DNA of 64,000 bases, taken from positions 54,784 to 118,783 of the forward strand of contig JAKSNH010000008.1 in NCBI GenBank assembly GCA_024399955.1. The letters run 5' to 3'. This document shows, piece by piece, positions 7,134 to 13,952 of the stretch. Source of the DNA: Paludibacteraceae bacterium (GTDB taxonomy: Bacteria; Bacteroidota; Bacteroidia; Bacteroidales; Paludibacteraceae). Numbering within the stretch: position 1 is the first letter of the stretch; each line of letters opens with the position of its first letter. A program made the translations under genes and the position numbers. The notes beneath the pieces were generated by a model that saw only the letters and a list, made by a program, of their open reading frames with translations, ran no database searches and was not told the origin of the DNA.

Positions 7134-7410
7134 AATTCCACGCTGGAGGGGATTATGTCTCTTTGCGGGGTGGGGTTCAGACATAATAAAAGGCGTTTAC
7201 TGACGCTTGTTTTGGACTTACGAAATCTACCAAATTTATGCTAACCCAAAGCAAGATGGCATTAAATGTCCCTTGGGTGTATATTTTCGTTGTGTTCACG
7301 CAACGACTACATATACCAGCGTGGACATTATTGTTTATTCTTTGTTAGCAAGGTTTTGGTAGAACCACGTAAGTAATGAATGAGCGTAGAATAAGGTTCC
7401 ACGCTTTTTT
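7134..7410 (+). ncRNA. structured leader-like RNA, copy A (paralogue at 52025-52304)
   Basis: About 277 nt with its own promoter and terminator. The homologous RNA on the minus strand at 52025-52304 aligns along its whole length. Supported pairings here: 7138-7146 with 7316-7324 (CCACGCTGG/CCAGCGTGG); 7216-7222 with 7368-7374 (ACTTACG/CGTAAGT); 7226-7234 with 7354-7363; 7240-7245 with 7344-7349; local hairpins ATTATGTCT/AGACATAAT and GCGT-ttactg-ACGC. Bases that differ in the other copy keep the pairing. The first helix crosses the others, giving a pseudoknot topology. 7318-7325 can instead pair with 7398-7405, the 3' strand of the terminator. It ends 51 bases before the RiPP precursor ATG. 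I do not recognise it as RNase P, tmRNA, SRP or 6S RNA. Confidence 0.75.
7384..7410 (+). terminator. intrinsic terminator at the end of RNA copy A
   Basis: GCGTaGAA (7384-7391) pairs with TTCcACGC (7397-7404) across a 5-base loop, with one A/C mismatch, followed by six T. It is competed by an alternative pairing with 7318-7325. Confidence 0.75.
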
Positions 7411-7461
7411 GTATATTTACGGGACTTGCGGAACCCACCTCCCACAAAACTTTATAAAGTT

Positions 7462-7743
7462 ATGGATAAATTTATTAATGATGAAGAACTCCAATCGCGT
7501 AGAGAGTTCTTTAAAAAAGCTGCTAAAGCAGCATTACCAGTGGTTGGTGCAGTAGTATTATCTACTTTGCCAATGGTTTCTCATGCGTCAACAGTTATGG
7601 GATGTCCATCTGCGTGTAAGGATTCTTGTGCATATGATTGCACAGGATGCTCCTCTTGTTGTCAAGGTGGATGTAAATCAACGTGCAGTGGCACCTGCCA
7701 TAATTCTTGCTCGTCTGGATGTAAATATCATTCAAAAAACTAA
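7462..7743 (+). CDS. CXXX-repeat RiPP precursor with Tat signal peptide
   Basis: 93 residues. The N-terminus carries a twin-arginine signal: SRREFFKK at residues 12-19, a hydrophobic stretch (AALPVVGAVVLSTLP) and an AxA-like cleavage site SHA-S near residue 42. The mature part has 12 cysteines at 48, 52, 56, 60, 63, 66, 67, 71, 75, 79, 83 and 87: a four-residue spacing (C-x-x-x) broken only once in the middle, with Gly/Ser/Thr/Ala fill. This is the substrate type of the CXXX-repeat radical SAM systems defined bioinformatically by Haft and Basu. The start is the ATG at 7462, since the longer frame uses TTG and would begin beside the terminator. The cysteines could be crosslinked to neighbouring residues by the downstream maturases; the product is unknown. 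Confidence 0.85.
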   Translation: MDKFINDEELQSRREFFKKAAKAALPVVGAVVLSTLPMVSHASTVMGCPSACKDSCAYDCTGCSSCCQGGCKSTCSGTCHNSCSSGCKYHSKN

Positions 7744-7755
7744 TGTATGATAAGA

Positions 7756-7781
7756 AGGGTGTGCTGCAATTGGCACATCCT
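7756..7781 (+). promoter_or_regulatory. hairpin between RiPP precursor and maturase genes
   Basis: GGGTGTGC (7757-7764) pairs with GCACATCC (7773-7780), including one G-T pair, over an 8-base loop; an A-T pair extends it to 7756-7781. No strong T-run follows. Such hairpins in RiPP operons often stabilise the precursor message or reduce read-through so that precursor exceeds enzyme; that role is inferred. Confidence 0.55.
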
Positions 7782-7804
7782 CCTTATATAAATTGATTTG
7801 TTCT

Positions 7805-9016
7805 ATGGAACCTTTATCACAAACATGGAAAGAGGGTTTAGCGGAAAACATAACCTTTATTGTTACTAAAGATTGTCAATTGGCATGTAAATATTGTTAT
7901 CTTGTTGGGAAAAATGAGAAAGAAAGGATGTCTTGGGAAGTTGCTAAGGCTGCGATTGATTTCGTACTTGAGCACGAATATGATCCAATATTTGCGCAAG
8001 AAAGTGTCATTTGGGATTTTATCGGTGGAGAACCATTTTTAGAGATTGATTTGATTGACCAAATTTGCGACTATATCAAGTCCGAACTTTTTCGTCGTAA
8101 TCATCATTGGTTTAACTCATATAGATTTAATTTCTCAACTAACGGCATTAACTACGATACAAAAAAAGTGCAAGATTTTATTAAGAAGAATAAGTCACAC
8201 CTTAGTGTTGGTATCACAATTGATGGAACTAAACGAAAACATGATTTAAATCGTGTATACAAAGGTAGTGAAAAAGGTTCATACGATGATGTAGTACGTA
8301 ATATTCCGCTTTGGCTGAGCCAATTTCCAAATGAAAGTACAAAAGTTACTATCTCATCCGCTGATATTCCATATATATGCGAATCTGTACTTCACTTATT
8401 TGAATTAGGAATACATGCTGTTCATATTAATTGCGTATTTGAAAATGTTTGGAAAGAAGGAGATGATTCGCTTTTCGAAAAACAACTAATGAAATTGGCG
8501 GATGAAATTATTAGCAAAAATTTATATAATGAAAGTGAATGTTCTTTCTTTACAGAATTTTTAGGTAAACCATTGTTGTGTACTGAGCAAAACCAAAACT
8601 GGTGTGGGGCAGGCAAGATGCTCTCTATTGATGCAGCAGGTAATTTCTACCCTTGTACTCGTTTTGCACAATACTCTTTGCGTGATAAAGAGGCGTGGAT
8701 AATTGGTAATATCCACGAAGGTATAGACAATAATAAATTGCGTCCATTCTTGACGCTTGACCGTTGCACACAATCCAATCCTGAATGTGTAGATTGTGAG
8801 GTAGCAGAAGGTTGTGCTTGGTGTCAAGGCGAGAATTACGATGCTGCCAAAACGCATACTGTTTTCCAACGTGCTACGGCAATCTGCAAGATGCACAAGG
8901 CACGTGTGCGTGCGAATAATTATTATTGGAATAAACTCTATCGCAAACTGGAAATGGAAGGTAAGCGTGAGGAGTTTGAGAAAAGCCATCCAAATGTAAA
9001 ACCCGAAATTTGTTAA
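7805..9016 (+). CDS. radical SAM/SPASM peptide maturase, CXXX-repeat target type
   Basis: 403 residues. The radical SAM cluster motif C-QLA-C-KY-C is at residues 24, 28 and 31, directly after a short beta strand as in the family. The GGEP-type motif (IGGEPFLEIDL) follows. The C-terminal SPASM region has NWCGAG, FYPCTRF and the Cys-rich set CTQSNPEC-VDC-EVAEGC-AWC, then a late CKMHK, enough for two auxiliary Fe-S clusters. SPASM radical SAM enzymes modify Cys-rich peptides, often forming thioethers. The ATG at 7805 is preferred to the TTG at 7793. The downstream gene starts 3 bases after the stop. Its AT-richer codon use differs from that of the next gene. Confidence 0.9.
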   Translation: MEPLSQTWKEGLAENITFIVTKDCQLACKYCYLVGKNEKERMSWEVAKAAIDFVLEHEYDPIFAQESVIWDFIGGEPFLEIDLIDQICDYIKSELFRRNHHWFNSYRFNFSTNGINYDTKKVQDFIKKNKSHLSVGITIDGTKRKHDLNRVYKGSEKGSYDDVVRNIPLWLSQFPNESTKVTISSADIPYICESVLHLFELGIHAVHINCVFENVWKEGDDSLFEKQLMKLADEIISKNLYNESECSFFTEFLGKPLLCTEQNQNWCGAGKMLSIDAAGNFYPCTRFAQYSLRDKEAWIIGNIHEGIDNNKLRPFLTLDRCTQSNPECVDCEVAEGCAWCQGENYDAAKTHTVFQRATAICKMHKARVRANNYYWNKLYRKLEMEGKREEFEKSHPNVKPEIC

Positions 9017-9019
9017 GCC

Positions 9020-9973
9020 ATGAAGCCGTATTTACAATATCTCGTCATCTTACTAGATGACACTAGCGTGGCTTACTGCCATGCCAATAATCCACTCACG
9101 GAACGCAACCTCATGCCAATAGAGACGCTCAAAAAAGCCATTCTCTTTGGTATGAAGCAGAACCTTATGATTCAGTATGTGTACCCCGATTATGAGTTAC
9201 CTGCTGAATATAGCGAAGTTATTGAGAGTATAGACCATATCAAAATTGGCAAAGATGTGCAAGTGCTGAATGAAGTGCCTAAAGCCGTAACAACCGACAA
9301 CCTCGTTTTGCGTCTAACTATTGCTAACTTTATCGCCCATCAATATGATATTGCTGCTTTGTTGCCACAAGTAAAACGCCTTAATATCTGCTTGACGGAT
9401 ATAGAATCGTTTGCAGATGCACAACAAGAGGACTACAAAAAAGCCCTTGCTACGCTCAATGCCGTATTGGTCAATCTTTACAAATCACAACAGCAACCAC
9501 AGGTCAATATCTTGACAGACCGTTTGACACTTACCGAAATGCACAACTGTGAAGCAGGAATAGGCAATATCACGGTTGCTCCAAATGGTAAGTTCTACTT
9601 GTGCCCTGCTTTTTATTATGATGAGAAAATGGGTATTTCTAATCGCATGAATCATAAAACCAAAGATGCCTCACGTTCAATTGGAGATTTAGATAATGGC
9701 TTGGATATTCCTAATAAGCAGTTACTCCAATTAGACCACGCCCCTTTGTGCCGTATATGCGATGCCTACCATTGTAACCGTTGTATTTGGCAGAATGACC
9801 GCCTCACTTGGGATGCCAATACACCTTCACATCAGCAATGTGTGATTGCTCATTTGGAACGCAATGCTGCACGTGACTTACAACAACAATTGAAAGTGGC
9901 TGGTTTCCAAACTGGTGAAGATATAAAAGAAATCACTTATTTAGACCCATTTGATGTAAAAGAAACTTGGTAA
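9020..9973 (+). CDS. second SPASM-type maturase without the radical SAM cluster motif (CXXX repeat peptide maturase)
   Basis: 317 residues. The N-terminal ~170 residues have the strand/helix character of a radical SAM barrel (NLMIQYVYPDYELP; VKRLNICLTDIE) but no CxxxCxxC. The C-terminal part is clearly SPASM-like: HNCEAGIGNITVAPNGKFYLCPAF, then CRICDAYHCNRC-IW and a late HQQC. It is likely the partner protein annotated as CXXX repeat peptide maturase in related systems. Without the SAM cluster it probably binds auxiliary Fe-S clusters, or acts as a scaffold or recognition subunit. It starts 3 bases after the maturase stop, so the two are surely co-expressed. Confidence 0.8.
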   Translation: MKPYLQYLVILLDDTSVAYCHANNPLTERNLMPIETLKKAILFGMKQNLMIQYVYPDYELPAEYSEVIESIDHIKIGKDVQVLNEVPKAVTTDNLVLRLTIANFIAHQYDIAALLPQVKRLNICLTDIESFADAQQEDYKKALATLNAVLVNLYKSQQQPQVNILTDRLTLTEMHNCEAGIGNITVAPNGKFYLCPAFYYDEKMGISNRMNHKTKDASRSIGDLDNGLDIPNKQLLQLDHAPLCRICDAYHCNRCIWQNDRLTWDANTPSHQQCVIAHLERNAARDLQQQLKVAGFQTGEDIKEITYLDPFDVKETW

Positions 9974-9974
9974 T

Positions 9975-10379
9975 ATGAAAAAACTAATTATATTTATGGC
10001 ATTGTTTTTATCTGCAACAATATTTGCACAAATGCCAAATAGAACATTCACTTTGACGTCAACCAAAGCATATTGGGACGATTCTAAAAAAACGCCTATC
10101 AAAGGTGATGTGGGTAAGACCTATACTTTTCGTACAGAAAATCAGAATCTATACGTGAATACTAACAAAAATGCACATACATACATTGGATTTGAAAATG
10201 GCTTTTATGTTTATCAACGAACCTATGTAACGAATGTTGGATATGGTGGAATCCTGAATACAGAAGATACATATAGAATAAAAAAAGATGGTACATTGGT
10301 TATTCGTGAAAATGTAAATTGGGATGATTCTCAAGATCTTTGGACTAATTATCAGAGAGTAATAATAATTTTTGAATAA
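9975..10379 (+). CDS. small secreted protein of the RiPP operon, unknown function
   Basis: 134 residues with a clear Sec signal peptide (basic start, LIIFMALFLSATIFA, then Q). The mature ~115 residues are predicted beta-rich (NRTFTLTSTKAYWDD; TYTFRTENQNLYVNT; DTYRIKKDGTLVIREN) and contain no cysteine. It starts 1 base after the previous stop and ends just before the next gene. I do not recognise the family and do not know it as a standard part of CXXX systems. Its place in the operon suggests that it meets the exported peptide in the periplasm. Confidence 0.75.
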   Translation: MKKLIIFMALFLSATIFAQMPNRTFTLTSTKAYWDDSKKTPIKGDVGKTYTFRTENQNLYVNTNKNAHTYIGFENGFYVYQRTYVTNVGYGGILNTEDTYRIKKDGTLVIRENVNWDDSQDLWTNYQRVIIIFE

Positions 10380-10386
10380 ACATCTA

Positions 10387-10677
10387 ATGAAAAAACTTGT
10401 AGGACAGGTAACACCTGAAGAGAAAAATGAGATCCAAACGCTGTTTGAGCGTCGTAACGGACTGAATGAGTTGGCAAAAATACTGACTGCCGACAATGCC
10501 GAATTGTATGAGAAACTTGTCAAGGACATGGGCGAGACAGGCACTAAGTTCCAAAATTGGTGGGACACGATGGCTAAAAAGTACAATTGGGAAGGATGCG
10601 AAAACGGCAACTGGGAAATTAACTTTGATACATGTGAAATCTATTTGGTAGATGGAACATGCTCATGTAAAAAATAG
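10387..10677 (+). CDS. CXXX repeat peptide modification system accessory protein
   Basis: 96 residues from the ATG at 10387; a TTG at 10372 would overlap the previous stop. It is mostly helical and acidic/basic (TPEEKNEIQTLFERRNGLNELAKIL), with a WWD segment and a C-terminal half carrying WEGCENGNW, DTC and a terminal CSCKK. Size, position and sequence style fit the small proteins named CXXX repeat peptide modification system protein in other Bacteroidales. The role may be precursor recognition; this is inferred from context only. Confidence 0.7.
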   Translation: MKKLVGQVTPEEKNEIQTLFERRNGLNELAKILTADNAELYEKLVKDMGETGTKFQNWWDTMAKKYNWEGCENGNWEINFDTCEIYLVDGTCSCKK

Positions 10678-10682
10678 GAACT

Positions 10683-10910
10683 ATGACATTACTTATGATT
10701 GGCGCACCGGAAATTATCTTTATTGCAGTCATTGTACTGCTGCTTTTCGGTGGTAAGAAAATTCCTGAATTGATGAAGGGTATAGGAAAGGGTGTGCGCT
10801 CCTTCAAAGAAGGAATGAACAATGTGGAAGAAGAAATTAAAAAGCCGGTAGAAGACCCACAACCAACTTCTCAAGAACAAGCACCAACTGAAAATGAACC
10901 AAAACAATGA
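10683..10910 (+). CDS. tatA: Sec-independent protein translocase TatA
   Basis: 75 residues, one N-terminal membrane helix (IFIAVIVLLLFG) followed by the FGGKKIPEL hinge and an amphipathic helix (GIGKGVRSFKEGM), then a polar tail rich in P/E/Q. This is the classic TatA/E layout; TatA forms the pore of the twin-arginine pathway, which exports folded, often cofactor-bearing proteins. It starts 5 bases after the RiPP accessory gene and overlaps tatC by 17 bases, so Tat is part of the RiPP operon. Confidence 0.93.
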   Translation: MTLLMIGAPEIIFIAVIVLLLFGGKKIPELMKGIGKGVRSFKEGMNNVEEEIKKPVEDPQPTSQEQAPTENEPKQ

Positions 10911-11736
10911 GGACAAAATGACCTTTTGGGAGCATGTAGATGTGTTCCGAAAAGGCTTTGTCAAATGTTTAATCGTGTGGGCAGTATGCGCTATTGGTGC
11001 ATTCTGTTTTAAGGACTTTTTGTTCTCTATCCTATTTGCTCCGTCTCAATCGGATTTTATACTTTATCGTGGTATGTGCCGATTGGCGGAGTGGATAGGG
11101 ATAAGTTCGTTGTGCCCGGGTGACTTTGATGTGCAGTTTATCAATATCGAACTGGCTTCGCAATTCATGATTCACCTTGAGGTGGCTCTGATTGCGGGTA
11201 TCATAGTTGCTTTCCCGTACCTTATCATTCAATTGTATGGATTTGTTGCTCCTGCATTGTATGAGCAGGAAAGGAAATATTCTATTTCTCTTATATTTTG
11301 GGGAATGGTATTGTTTTTTATGGGAGTAGCACTAAATTATTTTATTATTTTCCCATTCGCTTTTCGTTTTCTGTCCACTTATCAGGTACAAGAAGCAGTC
11401 GTTAATCAAATAGCCCTGAAATCATATATTTCCACATTGTTGGTATTGTCTTTGTTATTAGGCATTCTGTTTGAGATTCCTATTGTCGCTTATTTTTTAG
11501 GCAAATTAGGCATTATTACCGCTGATCAATTACAACACTATCGCAAACATGCGTTTGTTGTCTTGTGTATTTTGGCGGCCATCATTACACCGACTGCAGA
11601 CATTTTTACACTTTTATTGGTTACGGTTCCGCTGTATCTACTATTTGAATTAAGCATAGTTGTGTTGCGTCATCAACAAAAGGATAAATTGGGAAGAGGG
11701 ACAGTGTCGAATGACCGTCGAATGACCCTCGACTAA
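10894..11736 (+). CDS. tatC: Sec-independent protein translocase TatC
   Basis: 280 residues with six predicted membrane helices. The N-terminus has FWEHVDVFRKGF (counterpart of the HLxELRxR signature), then FINIELASQFMIHLEVALIAG and FVAPALYEQERKY, and SFLLGILFEIPI-type sequence further on. TatC binds the twin-arginine signal and recruits TatA. There is no tatB, as is common in Bacteroidota. The last ~14 codons (GRGTVSNDRRMTLD) and the stop lie in a copy of a dispersed repeat (see 11698-11737). Confidence 0.95.
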   Translation: MNQNNEDKMTFWEHVDVFRKGFVKCLIVWAVCAIGAFCFKDFLFSILFAPSQSDFILYRGMCRLAEWIGISSLCPGDFDVQFINIELASQFMIHLEVALIAGIIVAFPYLIIQLYGFVAPALYEQERKYSISLIFWGMVLFFMGVALNYFIIFPFAFRFLSTYQVQEAVVNQIALKSYISTLLVLSLLLGILFEIPIVAYFLGKLGIITADQLQHYRKHAFVVLCILAAIITPTADIFTLLLVTVPLYLLFELSIVVLRHQQKDKLGRGTVSNDRRMTLD

Positions 11737-11737
11737 A
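11698..11737 (-). repeat. dispersed GTCGAGGGTC-type repeat overlapping the tatC 3' end
   Basis: The reverse strand here (TTAGTCGAGGGTC..TTCGACACT) matches 48371-48421 closely and 63353-63380 in part. This copy supplies the final codons and stop of tatC. Confidence 0.65.
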
Positions 11738-11827
11738 AATGTATGCTATGAAGCAGACTATAACATAATCAACAATGAAAGACGAGCAAGAAATACCACA
11801 AATTTTGATTTAAAATGTATTTGGGCA

Positions 11828-12190
11828 TTGGAGTTCGCACATTCCAGTGATGAGAATGCCTATTTCTTACCGGGTGCTGCCTTATTGGAAGAAGTGATGT
11901 TAAGCGGACAATACAGCCCTTATTTAGATGAGGTTTGGGCAACGTGGCGAGCTATCATGTCAACGCTATTTCCAATGTCTAATTTTGGTTATATCCCCAA
12001 TATCTTCTACAACAAAATGCGATTGGTGTGTGCCAATACAATTCTGAAACATATACAAGCCAATCCTAATGATATTCAGGCACAAGCTATATTTATCAAT
12101 CTGGTCAATCGTGACAATATTGTTCGTCATGGTTTAATAGGCAATAGCGGTGTAGTAGAACAAATGACTATGTTCCCTGAATGGCAATGA
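11828..12190 (+). CDS. hypothetical protein, start unclear, possibly a gene remnant
   Basis: Reads 120 residues from a TTG at 11828; the frame is open back to 11726 without any ATG or GTG. The visible part (SSDENAYFLPGAALLEEVMLSGQYSPYLDEVWATWRAIMS; NIFYNKMRLVCANTILKHI) looks like genuine helical protein sequence but is not recognised. Upstream, an ATG-led string at 11740-11770 stops after 10 codons in another frame. A lost start through a frameshift or 5' truncation is likely. It lies after the RiPP/Tat operon in the same direction. Confidence 0.45.
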   Translation: MEFAHSSDENAYFLPGAALLEEVMLSGQYSPYLDEVWATWRAIMSTLFPMSNFGYIPNIFYNKMRLVCANTILKHIQANPNDIQAQAIFINLVNRDNIVRHGLIGNSGVVEQMTMFPEWQ

Positions 12191-12314
12191 TAACACATCA
12201 ATGGAGGAGTGACTTTACAACTCTAAAAGTTTACTATTATTAATCTTTTGCGCAAAGATTACTAAAAAAGTTCATTTTTCTGCAAAAATATTTGGTCAAT
12301 TCAAAAAAAAGCAG

Positions 12315-12323
12315 TACCTTTGC
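12315..12323 (+). promoter_or_regulatory. -7 promoter element of the AAA/DUF4143 ATPase
   Basis: TACCTTTGC, 43 bases before the ATG at 12367. The leader between them is almost wholly the 38-bp hairpin repeat. Confidence 0.8.
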
Positions 12324-12329
12324 GGGGTA

Positions 12330-12367
12330 AAAAGTGTGGCATGCCACAAAAAAATCACCCTAAAACA
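12330..12367 (+). repeat. 38-bp direct repeat, left copy, with a palindrome
   Basis: Identical over 38 bases to 13647-13684. It contains the perfect palindrome TGTGGCATGCCACA followed by seven more A and ATCACCCT. It lies in the 5' leader, and its last base is the A of the ATPase start codon. Confidence 0.95.
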
Positions 12368-13623
12368 TGGTTTTTGATAGAAAATTGTATCTTCAGCGAC
12401 TGATAGATAGTCGCGGAAACGGAATGGTTAAATTAGTAACCGGAGTCCGTAGATGTGGTAAATCGTTTCTGCTATTTACCTTGTTTCGTAATTGGTTATT
12501 GAATAATGGTGTAGATGCGAAACATATCATCACCATTTCGTTTGACGATAGGAAGAATAAGAAATATCGCAACCCGGATACGCTATTAGACTACATCGAT
12601 TCTGTTATTATTGAAGATACGCAGATATCGTATGTTATTCTTGACGAGATACAATTAGTCGATGATTTTGTAGAGGTCATGCTTAGTTTGATGCATAAAC
12701 CGAATGTCGAAGTATATGTATCTGGTTCTAATTCCAAGTTTTTGTCCTCAGACGTAGTTACGGAATTTCGTGGTCGAGGTTGGGAAATTCGTGTACGCCC
12801 GTTGAGTTTCGCAGAATATTATGATGGCGTTGGAGGAGATAAATTTGATGCACTAAGATCCTATTACGCATTTGGCGGTCTTCCACAAGTAGTGCTTATG
12901 AATAATCGTGAGAAGAAACAGGCCTTTCTTAAGGAAATGTTGGAAACAACTTATATACGTGATGTTATTCAACGAAACAATATCCGAAATGAAGAAGGCT
13001 TGCGACAAATCTTACAAGTTCTTTCTTCTTCCATTGGATCAAGTACCAACACGACACGCATTGTTAATACCTTTAATTCTGAAGAACATTTGGTTATAAA
13101 GAGTGAAACAATTAATAAATACCTTGAATATTTGCAAGATGCCTTTCTTATTGAACCAGTATTACGTTATAACATCAAAGGACGCAAATATATCGGAACT
13201 CAGACCAAGTACTATTTTGAGGATGTTGGCATTCGTAACGCAGTACTGAACTTTAGACAAAGTGATGATGCTTCTCATTTGATGGAAAATGTTATATACA
13301 ATGAATTACGCAATAGAGGATATTCTGTTGATGTGGGACTAGTTGATACATATGAAAGAAATGCAGAAGGAAAAACAGAACGAAAAAATCTTGAGGTAGA
13401 TTTTGTAATCAACCGTGGCGACCAGAGGATATATATTCAGTCGGCATATAGTATGCCATCCCAAGAGAAGATACAACAAGAGAAACGTCCATTATTGAAT
13501 GTACCGGATAATTTCCAAAAGATTATCATTACCGACGGATATAATATGACACACTATAATGCCGATGGAATTTTAGAAATCGGATTATTTGATTTCTTAC
13601 TAGATCCAGATATATTAAATTAG
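12367..13623 (+). CDS. AAA-type ATP-binding protein with DUF4143 domain
   Basis: 418 residues. The Walker A GVRRCGKSFLL is near residue 23 and the Walker B YVILDEIQLV near residue 88, followed by a sensor-like VYVSGSNSKFLSS. The C-terminal half has the DUF4143 layout (YLEYLQDAFLIEPVLRYNIKGRKYIG; YYFEDVGIRNAVLNFR; ENVIYNELRNRGYSVDVG). A restriction-endonuclease-like core (LEVDFVIN) follows, with an E..D..Q pattern (QSAY) instead of the usual QVAY or QVxY. This AAA_14/DUF4143 family is multi-copy in Bacteroidales and of unclear function. It stands alone with its own promoter, framed by two identical hairpin repeats. Confidence 0.9.
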   Translation: MVFDRKLYLQRLIDSRGNGMVKLVTGVRRCGKSFLLFTLFRNWLLNNGVDAKHIITISFDDRKNKKYRNPDTLLDYIDSVIIEDTQISYVILDEIQLVDDFVEVMLSLMHKPNVEVYVSGSNSKFLSSDVVTEFRGRGWEIRVRPLSFAEYYDGVGGDKFDALRSYYAFGGLPQVVLMNNREKKQAFLKEMLETTYIRDVIQRNNIRNEEGLRQILQVLSSSIGSSTNTTRIVNTFNSEEHLVIKSETINKYLEYLQDAFLIEPVLRYNIKGRKYIGTQTKYYFEDVGIRNAVLNFRQSDDASHLMENVIYNELRNRGYSVDVGLVDTYERNAEGKTERKNLEVDFVINRGDQRIYIQSAYSMPSQEKIQQEKRPLLNVPDNFQKIIITDGYNMTHYNADGILEIGLFDFLLDPDILN

Positions 13624-13646
13624 CAAAATACTACTTTTAAGGTGAT

Positions 13647-13684
13647 AAAAGTGTGGCATGCCACAAAAAAATCACCCTAAAACA
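13647..13684 (+). repeat. 38-bp direct repeat, right copy, with an extended hairpin
   Basis: Identical to 12330-12367. Here GGTGAT (13641-13646) also pairs with ATCACC (13671-13676), adding an outer stem around the TGTGGCATGCCACA palindrome. It lies 24 bases after the ATPase stop. Confidence 0.95.
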
Positions 13685-13917
13685 ACAAAAATAGTCTCCA
13701 ACCATTTCCTCTTATTAATCCCTTGCGGGGTGAAGATAGGCGATGAACCGCCTATTGAGTGGTGCGTCCGAATTGTCCCCACAATGAGGGAATAATGCGC
13801 CACATAGAATGGCGCGACCCTTGCGGTCACGCCGGCGTTAAGCCGTCGCCCAAAATAAGCGTACAGGGTAGCGAATGGGCGAGGTTTAGATGTGCTTAGA
13901 ACACTCTGGCATAGATA

Positions 13918-13945
13918 AAAGGAGCGGTTACTTAGCCGCTCCTTT
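13918..13945. terminator. strong hairpin, possible bidirectional terminator
   Basis: AAAGGAGCGG pairs perfectly with CCGCTCCTTT over an 8-base loop, with A- and T-rich flanks. Confidence 0.75.
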
Positions 13946-13952
13946 GTTTCGT

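Noticed and set aside
7032..7244. Open frame of 70 codons over RNA copy A
   Set aside because: It starts upstream of the RNA promoter and runs through its helices; the paralogous copy B does not keep the frame.
7134..7410. RNase P RNA, tmRNA or a retron msr/msd
   Set aside because: No RNase P core motif, no tmRNA tag or tRNA-like ends, and no reverse transcriptase gene near either copy.
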